This document shows, one piece after another, positions 51,222 to 62,183 of a stretch of DNA of 64,000 bases. The stretch's first letter is position 1; each line of letters begins with the position of its first letter. The position numbers were made by a program, and so were the translations under genes. The notes under the pieces were generated by a model. The model was not told where the DNA came from. It was given only the letters and a program-made list of their open reading frames with translations, and did no database searches. The stretch is from Trema orientale (taxonomy: Eukaryota > Streptophyta > Magnoliopsida > Rosales > Cannabaceae), in assembly GCA_002914845.1 (NCBI GenBank), contig JXTC01000383.1, positions 6,233-70,232 on the forward strand. Direction: 5' to 3'.

Positions 51222-52456
51222 ATTGTGAAGAGTAGCTCGGTACCCAAAGATCGCTGAAGTACGTAAGTCAGAAATTCAGATTGACGAAGAGCACGAAGAG
51301 ATGTTGATGGAATAGATCAAAAAGTTGGTTTCGGATTGAAACAAGAAACAGAGGGTGGCGTTGGTGAAGAAGAGAACAACGGGTATTAGTGGTGTGTGCC
51401 CTATGAAGTGATGAGAAAGGCATGTATATGTGAAGAACATAAAAAAAATGGGTCACGGCTTAATACAAAAGGAAGGGAGTTTAAGGCCCAAGAAGAAATG
51501 GTAACAAACCCAAATAAGTATATAAATGAGCGTGGGGGACAAAAGCTGGATAAATTAAATAAAAAATGAAGAGAAACAAAAGAGTAATATGAGAGGATTG
51601 ATTTAAACCACTGCAAGTACAACCAGGAACCCAAAACCAAGAGAAGTATGTATATATATATATATAGGTATAGGTTTGGAAGAGGACAAGAAGAAGGTAT
51701 CACGTGTTGGCTTTCTTTAATGAATAAAGATCAAATCAACATGTGGGAATGAAGTTAATATAGCAAATTGATAGAGTTTGGATGATGTAGTGGCCTTGAA
51801 TGACGAGAAAAGGAGTAAAAGGGAGATTAATAGATGGGAAAATTCAGTGACTTTGAGGAAAGGATATCAGACTAATTTTTATTGCCTCCCTTTCTAGCCA
51901 TTTTACAAGAGAAACACCTTATATATATACACATGCAACTCCACCGCTCCGGCCAAGTGCTGCGTGGCAAAGTGGGGGGACACCTCAACATGAGTTGTCA
52001 TGTGAATACGGATTCTCCTTATGACTTGACACATGGCCTCTTAAAAAAAAAAATAAATAAATAAAATAGTGATAATAATAACAACAGTTGTCCAATCTAA
52101 ACTTGCTACGTGACTAAGGTGTTCCAATGGGTATTGACATCTCATCACGAATGGAGTCTTCAAATGGTCTTTTGTGTCTTGCTGACATAGCATAGATTTG
52201 ACAATTTTTCAATGAAAAATTGACACGTCCAATCTTCTTAATTGACCCCATATTGCATAATTATCACATTATTTGTGACTTAATATTTTTAGTTAGTGAC
52301 AAATTATGAACAAATTGTCACACCCCAAAACAACTATTAATTAGGTTGTGATCGTAACCACATTATAATGGATCAAAACCTTCTTCTTCCATCTTCTCTA
52401 TAAAAGTATACATAGGCTTCTTATAAAATTTCAGGCCCAAAGTACTAAAAATAGAA
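51222..52456. other. Intergenic DNA right of the stem-loop string
   Basis: Somewhat less AT-rich between 51222 and 51420, with (TA)n runs near 51155 and 51655. On the minus strand the (TA)n at 51650-51665 could act as a TATA element reading toward the stem-loops. No gene is recognised; minus-strand frames here are hydrophobic low-complexity peptides. Confidence 0.3.
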
Positions 52457-53898
52457 GAGAAAAGGACACGGATAGGACTAATTTGAGTCATGGTGGACAT
52501 TTTTGGGACACGCAAGTTTTTTAGACATAGATAGGACCAAAATTTTAAGTTGATGAAGAGAGAAATAAAAGATTTCCAATATTACCCTTAGCTGATAAGT
52601 GGAAGTTGATGTGAAAATTTAATGCATTAAATGCACTTTCCCATTCTTTTTTTTTTTTCATTTTCATTCTTTCCTTCTTTTGCCATATTTATTTCTCTCT
52701 CTCATCTTTTCACACTCATGTTCTTCTTTTCTCCCTTTCTGTTTATTTTTTTTTTCTTTTCTAACCAAAGCATTTTTAATTCGAAAAAAGAGCGAAACTT
52801 GTTACTTGGATCTTGTTTAGGAGCTTTGGCATTTGAAAGCTTAGATCTTATAAGATAAATATATACTTTATTTCATAAAATGTAACACAATGAGTATTCA
52901 ATACTAAAAGGAGTCTATAATAGTGATCTAGAAAATATTGTGCTGAAATATTCATGTATTTTTGCTGAACTTTATTTATCTTCTTCATGCAATGGTGATA
53001 TAGACGTCCCAGGTCAAGTAGTTCATGACTTTAGGATAAAAATTAATAGGTGTGGAGACAAAAATTACTTGACTAACCCTTGATTCTAGGTCACGTGGGT
53101 CAAGAACTACTTGACCTGAAACAACAAGTAATAAAAATATAAATGAGGACTTAAATAGACTCTTCTTCTTCGACAATGGGGACATAGATGATGACTTTAT
53201 CGTTTTTCCTGCCAACGTCATAGGTGTAGATTTCGTAGACTCTTTCTAACCTTCGATTGACTTAGTTTTGTTATTTTGGGACTTTCCGTATTCCTCTAGA
53301 TAAGAAGAATTAATTGAAAAGCTTAAAAACGGACTTGGGTGAACAATTTTTTGAATTTAAGAGCGGTTTTCTCTGGTTTTCATAATCGAACATAAGGAGC
53401 TCTACATATTTAATGATAAATAAAATACAGTCTGAGATTAAAAAAATAAAAAAAATAAACAATAAGTTAAATCAACTAAATAAACTTATCAAATAGACAT
53501 CAGGTCAAGTTTTACTCGACCTAAAATCAAGTACAACTTGACCTTAGTCAGGTAAATGATTCATGATCTTATGTTATTAAAAATTTGTTATGAGGTCAAG
53601 ATTCACTTGACCCCCTATGTCAAGAAGTATCTGACCTTAGGTCAAGTGGATCTTGACCTTTTCAGAACTTGACCTCTGCTGTAGCCAAGTGGGCTTTATG
53701 GGGAAATGTGTGGGATGGGGTCATGTCAGTCAATAGTCATGTCAGCTTTTCTGTGGTGTTTGCTGAGGGTTTAATCAGGGTATTTTAGTCTTTTAACTCG
53801 TGGGGATCCCAATTTTTAGTCCTAGAAAACTTATTATTAGAGGTAGTCCTAAAATTATCCACAATGGCCTAAACTAGTCCTATCTGCGTCCTTTTCTC
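52457..53898. mobile_element. 1.44-kb Mutator-like non-autonomous element with an AGGTCAAGT cluster
   Basis: Left end GAGAAAAGGACACGGATAGG and the inverse of the right end GAGAAAAGGACGCAGATAGG match, and the match goes on for about 80 bases (ACTARTTT, GTGGA, TTTTxGGAC). The flanks carry a 9-bp duplication with one mismatch, AAAATAGAA (52448-52456) and AAAATTGAA (53899-53907). From about 53010 to 53690 the words AGGTCAAGT and ACTTGACCT occur around ten times on both strands, often as facing pairs. No transposase frame is present. Confidence 0.75.
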
Positions 53899-53929
53899 AA
53901 AATTGAATAATCTAGGATGGGCTGAATTT

Positions 53930-54360
53930 TCTAAAAATCCCATATTGATTTAGAAAACTATCACGGTTTAAAAGTATATTTAGAAAATTATATTTTTAAT
54001 AGATATTTGGGAAAATGCCACTTTTTCTTTGAAATTGATATTTTTCAATTGTACTCCGAGTAACTAGTTCGGTTACTTGGTAACTAATCTAGTTACTTAA
54101 GATGAACAGTCAAATTACCTGAGGTAACTTGATTGGTTACTTTAAGTATCTTATCAATTAATAAAAAGTTATATTTTTCTATATATTTTTCAAGTGTTAT
54201 TTTTATAACTAAAATCCGAGATTTTCAAACGATTTCAAAATTTGGGATTTTTCAATTGTTTTTGAAAAATTACGATAAGGAAACAAATTTTCTTTGGGTA
54301 AATGACACTCACTACTATGTTTTTAAAAAGAATGACAAAAATACGACCTTAGAGCTATGA
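53930..54360. repeat. Short GTTAC-tract element (relative of the 8.4-11 kb array)
   Basis: A central tract AGTAACTAGTTCGGTTACTT ... GGTAACTTGATTGGTTACTT (about 54058-54145) is flanked by arms with GGGAAAATGCCACTTTTT on the left and AAGTTATATTTTTCTATA on the right, the same make-up as 28783-29160. Edges are not defined. Confidence 0.4.
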
Positions 54361-54940
54361 TTTATTTTTGTACGATCTAAAGAGGATATTTTGTCTAAAT
54401 AATGGATGCTAAAGGATACGGTGGTAAATTCGTAAATATGAGAATCTTATCAAAATTTAGGATTAAGTTAAAGAAATATATAGTGAACAACTGAAAGCTT
54501 CATTATTGCAATGGTTTGACAAGTAAATGCTACCTATTCTTTCCAAGTTCAATTGATAGCAAGTTCATCATTTTCTCTTCTTTTTTTTTTCTCCTTTCTT
54601 TGCTGCTTTTCGTTTTTTTCTTTTTTCTTTTTTCTCTTTTTTTCATTATTCATTTTTTTCCTTTCTTAATAACCTTTTCATTTTTTTATTTTTCATTTTT
54701 TTCCTTTTCTTAAAAAAATTATTTTGTTTCCTTTTTTTTTTTTCCCCTTTTTCATTTTTCGTTTTTTTCCTTTTAAAAAAAACAATTCTTCAAGGAAAAA
54801 TTATTTCTTAAAGGGAAAAAAAATATTTTGATTACCAAAAGGATTCATGTTTTGATTAGTGAAGGATTAGAGAGATTGAAATGACTAAATGAGATGTTAG
54901 ATGTAGTATTAATATTCATAAAAATTTTAGTATCCAAAGT
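54361..54940. other. T-rich low-complexity DNA
   Basis: From about 54560 to 54790 the plus strand is nearly all T and C with TTTTTC words. The frames through it are low complexity. It ends at the large assembly gap. Confidence 0.6.
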
Positions 54941-55290
54941 NNNNNNNNNNNNNNNNNNNNNNNNNNNNNNNNNNNNNNNNNNNNNNNNNNNNNNNNNNNN
55001 NNNNNNNNNNNNNNNNNNNNNNNNNNNNNNNNNNNNNNNNNNNNNNNNNNNNNNNNNNNNNNNNNNNNNNNNNNNNNNNNNNNNNNNNNNNNNNNNNNNN
55101 NNNNNNNNNNNNNNNNNNNNNNNNNNNNNNNNNNNNNNNNNNNNNNNNNNNNNNNNNNNNNNNNNNNNNNNNNNNNNNNNNNNNNNNNNNNNNNNNNNNN
55201 NNNNNNNNNNNNNNNNNNNNNNNNNNNNNNNNNNNNNNNNNNNNNNNNNNNNNNNNNNNNNNNNNNNNNNNNNNNNNNNNNNNNNNNNNN
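54941..55290. other. Assembly gap (350 N)
   Basis: A run of N beginning and ending in low-complexity DNA. Open frames crossing it are artefacts. Confidence 0.99.
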
Positions 55291-55404
55291 AAAAAAAAAA
55301 GAAATTAAAGAGATAAATAATATAATAATGAAAAAGAAGATGAAAAAAAGTGATTTTATCTAGACCATACATAAGAAATACTTACGTACATGGCTTTCGG
55401 CTAA

Positions 55405-55560
55405 AGGAAATTAAACTGGTTTCTAAGGAAATTAAACTGGTTTCTAGGAAACCTTTGTAGTTTCCTGTGATTTACTTACTTACAGAACGTTCCGCTAATA
55501 GGAAACCAAATTAAACCAAATTGATTTATAGGAAATCTTTGTGGTTTCCTGTAAAAAAAA
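55405..55560. repeat. GGTTTCC-word repeat
   Basis: AGGAAATTAAACTGGTTTCT occurs twice in a row, then GGAAACCTTTGTAGTTTCCT; a second block near 55500-55550 repeats this as GGAAACCAAATTAAACCAAA and TTTGTGGTTTCCTGT. A TTTAGAAAAATGCCAT arm follows at 55620, linking it to the GTTAC-tract elements. Confidence 0.5.
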
Positions 55561-55869
55561 AAGAAAAAAAGATGACTTATTTACTAAAATGCCACTGCAT
55601 TTTCTAACTTTCAAAGTATTTAGAAAAATGCCATAAAAAGATCGTACGGATTTTTATTATTTTTGAAAGATCGTAAATTTGGTATTATTTTTTGAAAAAT
55701 TAGTATAAGTGTCCAAATCCCATTTCCTTTTTTCACTTTATCCACAGCCCCATCTTTGCAGGCCCAAAACATGAAATATGGGCTGGGCCCATTTGGTATC
55801 ATTCGTATAATCTAAAAACTAGCATTTGGCTAATACTCTAATTTTCGGATACTTTAGTTACAAATTAGT

Positions 55870-55960
55870 GGGGAGGGAGAGGAGGAGGGGATCAAACCCC
55901 ACGCCTCTTGCTCTCATGAGAGAGCCTTTGCCACACGAGCTATTGCTCGTGGGTTGTACT
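55870..55960 (-). repeat. Possible tRNA-derived SINE
   Basis: On the minus strand TAGCTCGTGTGGCAAAGG (55925-55942) gives a box A and GGGGTTTGATCCCC (55887-55900) a good box B at tRNA-like spacing. The remaining arms do not fold into a full cloverleaf, so a SINE head is likelier than a working tRNA gene. Confidence 0.45.
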
Positions 55961-56470
55961 CTAATTCTCCCCATTTCTTCATAACGCACCAACACTGGTC
56001 AATATAAAATTCAATCTCGTCAAGCCATAATTACAAGAAATCACACTGAAAAGCTCTAATCTCTACCATCTTCTTAAAAGCACCTTAAAAGCACTCAAAC
56101 CTTCTCTAATCATAGCTCTGCTAATCATACCTCTGCTTTTACATAAGCCTGATCATGACCAAGGTTCGAAAAATGTCATCATTTGTTAAAACATTAAACT
56201 CTCTCAGTCAGTGACGGAGCTATAAAATTTTTCGAGCGGCAAAATCTAATATTAAATTTAGTTTTTTTTATCTTCCTCTTTTTTTTTGCTCTTTATACTT
56301 TTTTCTTCAATTTCTTTAAATGGACTTACAATTGAGTAATATGATATAGGACAATCTAAAAATGATAATTTTGAAATAAACATAGTCGATAAGAACCAAA
56401 ATATGATTAATCTTTTTTTAAAGTGAGGTTCAAAGAAAAATTATTCATAAAAGTGTAGTAAAAATCAAGT

Positions 56471-56622
56471 GGGGAGGGCTACAGTAAGGGCGCCCCTACG
56501 TAGGGCCACCCTTTATACACCGTTTGATGGGAATCTGTGGAGAATCTGTTTATACACAGATTCCCATCAAACGGTGTATAGACAGGACCCTACGCAGGGA
56601 CGCCCCTACTGTAGACGCACCC
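56471..56622. mobile_element. 152-bp near-palindromic MITE, 9-bp duplication
   Basis: Arms of about 75 bp read GGGGAGGGCTACAGTAAGGG on the left and, inverted, GGGTGCGTCTACAGTAGGGG on the right, and meet around TCTGTTTATACACAGATTC. It is flanked by a perfect 9-bp duplication, AAATCAAGT at 56462-56470 and 56623-56631. It is far more GC-rich than its surroundings. The whole element would form one long hairpin. Confidence 0.9.
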
Positions 56623-57855
56623 AAATCAAGTATTTAATAATAATATAAGTAAAGTCTAAAAATCATAAAATTCAATGCCTCAAATATGGGGCATTGTTGA
56701 ATTTTTCATGAGATATGTGGGTGAATTTTCAAATTATCAAAATATAAGGGGAGGCAAATAAGGGATGTGATCGAATATTTTAATAAAAAGCAGAATAAAA
56801 GTTGAAATTTTAAAAAGATTTTAAAAAGTTGAGGGGATGCCCCCTGGGCACAAGGTGGCTCCGCTCTGGTCAATTTACAATCTAATGGTGGGTGAGAATT
56901 TTTGAGACCAAGCCAAAATATGAAATAATGCACTAGTTCTGAGTGGTGGGAACCCAATTAAAGAAGATTTCATGTGTACCCACCCCAGATGAGAAAGAAG
57001 GCTCTTACAGATTCTATCAAAGACTCATGACAGAACTCTGAAAATTACGAGGGAAAAGACAAAGGAAAATGAATTTTGAATTTTGGCATCAAGAAAAGCA
57101 CAGCGAAAAAGCAGGACATTTTCCATTCGTCAATTAACGATTTAGAGGTTCAGGGGTAGATTTGAAACTTTTTATAGTTGGGGGACAACTTGATATAATC
57201 TACATTTGAGGGGAAAAATATGACCAAAACCAGTTGAACTTGGGGGGAAAAAAAAAAAAAAAAAACCAAAAAAGACGTGAGATTCATGAGGTTATAATCT
57301 CTTATTACAGGTATTAAATCCTAAAAATTGATGACAAAATTATCAAAGCATATGACTAAATCCATTCGCAGTCCCCCGTGATTTCAGTTTATCGTTTTAA
57401 GTTTTATCGATTTTCTTCGTCGGAAGTTCATCCTTCTACTGTCCTCTTATATTTTGCTTATTCGTGTTTTTCCCCTTCAAATGCTTAGCAAGAGATGGAT
57501 TCTGGAGCTGTCCATGGAACTTCCATTAATGGTGGGCCTTCATAGCTTTCCTTTCATAGACGGTGATTGTGAAGTCTTTGGTGGTTGGTTGAACTGGGAT
57601 TTTGAGTAAATGCATGTTAATCCGACGGAAGAGGGAAAGGACAGTAGTTCTTCCTAGAGTTCCAAAAACAACTAGTTATGGATACTCAAATCAGTTGCAT
57701 TATGCTTCCTTTTTCCAGCATCATTGAACAGCAAAATTAAAGTTCATTCTTTTAGCCAAACTAGGAGTTACTTTATCTACTTACAAAAAATGTGCTCTAC
57801 ATTTATCTCATCAAACTTCTATTGTTTGGAAAAACAATCCATTGAATCAAGTTAT
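56623..57855. other. Intergenic DNA downstream of the glycosyltransferase-like gene
   Basis: AT-rich, with an old element-like phrase near 56830-56880 (GATGCCCCCTGGGCACAAGG) and an A run at 57249-57265. No gene is recognised. Between 57380 and 57700 base composition is more even, but no long frame is present. Confidence 0.35.
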
Positions 57856-60847
57856 TCAAAAATCATATTTCGTTCTTCCGCTCCTCAAGACAAGGCACAG
57901 CATATCGGATATGTTAGAAGAGGAACTGAAGAAGTTCCAAGACTCGAGCATCAGGCGTTTCCTTGATCCTTTGAAATGAACAACCTGCATTCAAGATATG
58001 GTGTAACATGACTACGCATGCAAACAAACCAACATTTAACGGGACTGAAACAACTCCATAATCACTCCAGAACACAGGTAATATGAAGATTCTGACCAAA
58101 AATGAACTTTTATAATATGTTGATAGAGAATACCTTAACATCTAAAGGCACGCCATGGAATTGACCTGCACCTTCTGGTGGTGTCCAATTGTATATGGCA
58201 CAAGGTAAGAATAACAATGAAGCGTCCCCAACATCTTCAAGAAAAGCTTGTGCTTTCGAAAACCTTCGTGCGTCAAAAGAAGGATGAGACTTCACAACCC
58301 ATGCAAGGGCCAACTGATCCCCGAGCATACGAGAAGCTTTTATGTACTTTGATTTATAAACTTCCAGTACTTTTTGTAAAAAATTCTTTGCCCTGCATAA
58401 CACATAGTATGGGTCCATGAAACAATATCTTGGCTTCAAGTCTAGTGCCAAAGGATAGAACAATATCAGCACTCTGTAACTTTGTTTCCTTGCAACCAAC
58501 TTGAGTTGAAGGAAAGAAAAAAAATGGTTTAATGCAATTTATATACCTTAAAATTCCATCAACAGTCCCCCTCACTGCAATGAACCCTGAATTCAGAGGT
58601 TGATCCTTGTTGTTCCGAAAGGTGAGAGCCAGATGGAAGTTTGGAAAGTCATGAAATATGTTCCCTAAATTATCCACCACAGCTATATCTGAGTCGGTGA
58701 AGATGTAGTGATTTGTCTGCCCTGGTCTCTGAGAAAGCTCCTGGAGCCTTGTTTCCAAGAAGGCCTGAATTATGGAGTACAAATACAATTTCGAATTCAG
58801 CATTGCAGAATACAGAACTGCTATTTAGCTTATTCCTTTGACTTAACAGCTCTGTAAGAAATATAGTTCACTAGACAAAGCCATAAAACCACTATCCCAA
58901 GAATTGAAGTACGTAGTAAGAAATAATAATGACTAAGACTGCCACCCATCTTGGGAAGAAAAAGTCGTGAATTAATTCCTTGCTGAAATTGGACATAATT
59001 CAAACAAAAATGAAAAAGTTTATGGAGTATTTACGTAACAAAAAGAAAAATAAATAAATAAATTCTCAGTAAGAAGAGGGTGAGAGCATCGGGCAATCAA
59101 AACTAATTTGAGAAGCATGCTATTCCTCAACAGAAATCTTCTACGAACAATTAATGCAATGTGCTCTTACAATGTAAGACCTGATTCTTTGAAGCATCAA
59201 CTTGTCTCGCGAATATTCACCTTGGATTGGATATACAGTGACCCCATTTCTGCTCATTGAAAGATCAGATGCTGGGTCCGTAAGAATGACTATATTGCTT
59301 TGAGGCATGGTCACCTGCATAATGTAACATGTGAAGATCAATACAAATTTCTCCACATTCTAGAAAGGAAGAATCATGACTTCCAAATAACCTTTTTCAA
59401 TATTCTGAGAACTCGATAGGTATTTGACAAAGCTTAAGCTTCTAATTTAGAAAGTAGCATATCAAAAGATTAAAAACTAATTTGTTACTTTATGTAGTCT
59501 TAGAAAGATAATGACCGTAAAATCGGATTTTCATTCTCGAGTTGTTTTCAGTGATGGAACTTCAACAAGATTTAGATGATTCTTTTTCATCAATATTTCA
59601 AACAAGTACGCTGTATGTTAATGAATCAATAAATCACCTGAATAAAGTTAATAAAAGCATTCAAAATGGCCATGGACCTCTCCTCTTTACTATATGAAAC
59701 ATTTCCAACAGTAACCATGTTTGATGCTTTCTCATCTGTACGCACATTGAGGGAGGAATTATATATGGTAAAGACGGTGACAAATGCTATTTTATCTCCA
59801 AAGCGGGATACATGGGAGGAGGTTGAAAGATGGGTCTTGTTAAGAGCCTTAGAGCCTGCATCATTGAAAATAAAAGACACATAAGAAAACCTGAACAAGA
59901 AACAAATAACCCAAAAGTTACAGTAGAACGCGTTCTAACAGCTAAGTTTATCTGAGCACCATATCTCAAATCATGGAGAACATGTTCCCATTAAACACAA
60001 TCATTCACTGCAATAACATAAAATAACTACCAAATAAGAAAGCAAAAAGTTTCATAACAGCCTGATCTGCGGGTTTAGAGGGGAAAAAAAAAAAAAGAAT
60101 AATAATAATAATAATAATTCCACTGGTCAAACATGCGTTCTCAAAAAATGAACATAAGTGCAAGGATAAATCACATAAATAAGGAGTAAATATGACAAAG
60201 GAGATATCCTAGCAAAGCATATCAGAGTGATTCTCCTAACAAGAGATTCATTGATATAATGGTAACCCATAGAGCTACTCTAGTTGCAATTATCACAAAG
60301 AATAACATATGGATAGAATGGTACATAGAACCAGTCTCTAGATATTTCTCAAATTTTCGAGGGAGGCCCATTTCACAGAACACTGAGAACCCAATACTAA
60401 CATGAACCAAATCAACAAAAGAAAACTATTTGCTTGTCAAAATTCAACACCCCCAACCCCGTCGAAAATAAAAAACCCAGGTCACAAAAGGCATCCAATA
60501 AGTATAAAAGGGCAATAATTTATATAAACTACATAGATTATAAAGAGGAATAAGAGATGAATAACCTTGGCAATGCAAGCGATTGGGGAAGCCTTGACCA
60601 GCAGCGGGTCCAAGAACCAAATGATCAAACTTTTTGGTCTTTTTGGTGGGCAGATCTCCAATGGTGGTGCTTTGATGCAACTCCCTTACTGAAATTTCCA
60701 GACCATATTTCAGTGGCAACCCAAAAATTAAGCTAAGCCCACTAAAAGAAAGAAGGTATTATACGGTATACCTGAGTAAAAATAAGGAAGAAAGCAAATG
60801 AGAGGAAGAACGATGAGGAAACGACGCCATCCATTGGAGACTCTCAT
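57856..60847 (-). CDS. Uncharacterised type II membrane, glycosyltransferase-like protein
   Basis: I do not recognise a named function. Minus-strand exons: 60772-60847, 60566-60688, 59638-59855, 59171-59314, 58547-58764, 58134-58392 and 57856-57984. All are GT-AG and the phases close to 388 aa. Residues 10-24 (FLIVLPLICFLPYFY) are a single membrane anchor or signal, so the rest probably lies in the Golgi or secretory lumen. NIVILTDPASDL and HYIFTDSDIAVVDNL follow; the latter has an Asp211-x-Asp213 motif like the metal/nucleotide-sugar site of GT-A glycosyltransferases. Then come LNSGFIAVRGT, MLGDQLALAWVV, PCAIYNWTPPEG and VVHFKGSRKRLMLESW, an order like that of nucleotide-diphospho-sugar transferases of the GT77 kind (DxD, then LNxGF, then GDQ, then HxKG). 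Possible N-glycosylation sites are NSS and NVS. Its place after GAE matches Arabidopsis At2g45320, also uncharacterised. Confidence 0.85.
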
Positions 60848-60924
60848 CGTCTCCACGCCCACACCATGTAACAAAGTATAGAGCCTCAGCTTTGCCGTGC
60901 TTAGTACTCCTTCTTTTCCTTCAC

Positions 60925-60954
60925 GCTATGGCTATGGCTATGGCTATGGCTATG
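60925..60954. repeat. (GCTATG)5 hexanucleotide repeat
   Basis: Five exact units about 80 bases upstream of the ATG of the minus-strand glycosyltransferase-like gene, probably in its leader or core promoter. Confidence 0.9.
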
Positions 60955-61240
60955 GCGGACCAAAGCAAAGTGATTGTTCAGGGCAGGGAAACCGAAACCG
61001 GAACGGCGCGCACACAACTCATTTGTTGCTCTTAATTGTTCGGAATAAAAAAAAAAAAAACCAAAAAGGATCAAAACGATGTGTCATATATTTTCTTCAT
61101 AAGCTCGCTGTCGTCGTACGAAAACGACATTTGCAAGCTGTCGTGTCATTTTCGTTTTAGAAGTTTGGTGCCATTTAAATTTTAAAACGACATAGCGTTT
61201 GTCATTAAAGAAGTTTGCTTGTCATCTAAAACGGGATGAA
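60955..61240. other. Upstream region of the glycosyltransferase-like gene
   Basis: Contains several AAACGACAT or inverse words (about 61120-61215), a phrase common in plant intergenic repeats. No gene seen. Confidence 0.3.
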
Positions 61241-61424
61241 GAGCAGTGCTACGGGCACCATTGGTGCCCAACATCACATGATATGTTAATCTCTTATTGG
61301 TTAATTATAGTTATACTTTAGATGGAGTCACATATAGATGAGACTTACTGTATCAATAAAAATAACTTAATAATAGACTGACACGTTAGTGTTGGGCACA
61401 ACTAGTGTCCATAGTATTGTTCGT
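61241..61424. mobile_element. MITE with GTGCTACGGGCACC-type termini
   Basis: Left end GAGCAGTGCTACGGGCACCA then TTGGTGCCCAACATCACATG is mirrored by the right end TAGTGTTGGGCACAACTAGT then GTCCATAGTATTGTTCG. The inverted arms span about 45-60 bases. The target duplication was not resolved, so the superfamily is open. Confidence 0.65.
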
Positions 61425-61514
61425 TAATATATTTATTGGAAGTCTATAATTAATAAACTAGGTATCGCTTGAAGTATTATCATAGACTCTAGTAGGAGAT
61501 TGACATCTTATATA

Positions 61515-61704
61515 GGGCCTGTTTGGCACAGCTTTCAAAGATCTTTTAGAGTTCAAAAGATCTTTTAGGAGTGTTTGGATGGATTTTTAGAAGATCTTTT
61601 TGTATCCAAAAGATCTTTTTAAAGAAGCATGGACCCACTATCTTTTTTAAGAAGATCTTTTTAGACTTTTACTTCAAGAAGTAAAAGCTATCCCAAACAG
61701 GCCC
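61515..61704. mobile_element. 190-bp MITE with GGGCCTGTTTGG termini
   Basis: Left end GGGCCTGTTTGGCACAGCTT and the inverse of the right end GGGCCTGTTTGGGATAGCTT match. The interior repeats AAGATCTTTT several times on both strands. ATA lies on both sides but is too short to prove a duplication. Such termini are widespread in plant MITEs of the hAT or PIF/Harbinger type. Confidence 0.75.
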
Positions 61705-62183
61705 ATAGTGTTATGCATATATGGCGCCCCATAGCATTATTCCAAAATAAATGGACAATCACACAAATATCTCCTCCACTCCTCTGTTATGGCTACAACA
61801 TATTTATTATATTCTTCAAAAATCCAAAAGTTTCCATTTATTTTCTTAAATAGGAAAAAAGTAATAATTTATCTCTTTTCGACCAAATTTTTTGACTGAA
61901 TTTATTTTTAAATTATAATAATGCCCATGGGATATTGTTAGATCCAAACAAGTCTTTAAAAATCAATCTTAAAAATTATTGCAAATAAANCATCATTAAT
62001 GCTTTTTCTCTCTCCTACTTTTTAATATAAAAAAATGTGCACAAAAATTTTTCATTGGCCCAATTGATACCTATGCACAGGTAAAAAAAAGAATACCTAC
62101 TGGATTGGTGCCCATATATATATATATATATCTTAATTCCAACGTGTAAAAAGATGGGTAGTTAGGGCTCTCAACCCAAAGGA
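61705..62183. other. AT-rich intergenic DNA
   Basis: Includes a single N at 61990 and an (AT)n run at 62115-62131. No gene seen. Confidence 0.4.

Noticed and set aside
51268-51703. Minus-strand hydrophobic frames
   Set aside because: Overlapping low-complexity peptides over (TA)n DNA, with no family motif or splice structure.
50361-51900. Stem-loop region as a solo LTR
   Set aside because: It begins TGATCCGGGTATCA after an A run, but I found no convincing CA end with a matching 5-bp duplication on the right. Kept only as a possibility.
54516-54713. Phe/Ser-rich frame
   Set aside because: Translation of a T/C-rich low-complexity stretch.
54845-55372. Long open frames on both strands
   Set aside because: They exist only because they run through 350 Ns.
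57494-57531. Short frame MDSGAVHGTSINGGPS as a new gene start
   Set aside because: It stops after 16 codons, and no donor site followed by a plausible next exon was found.
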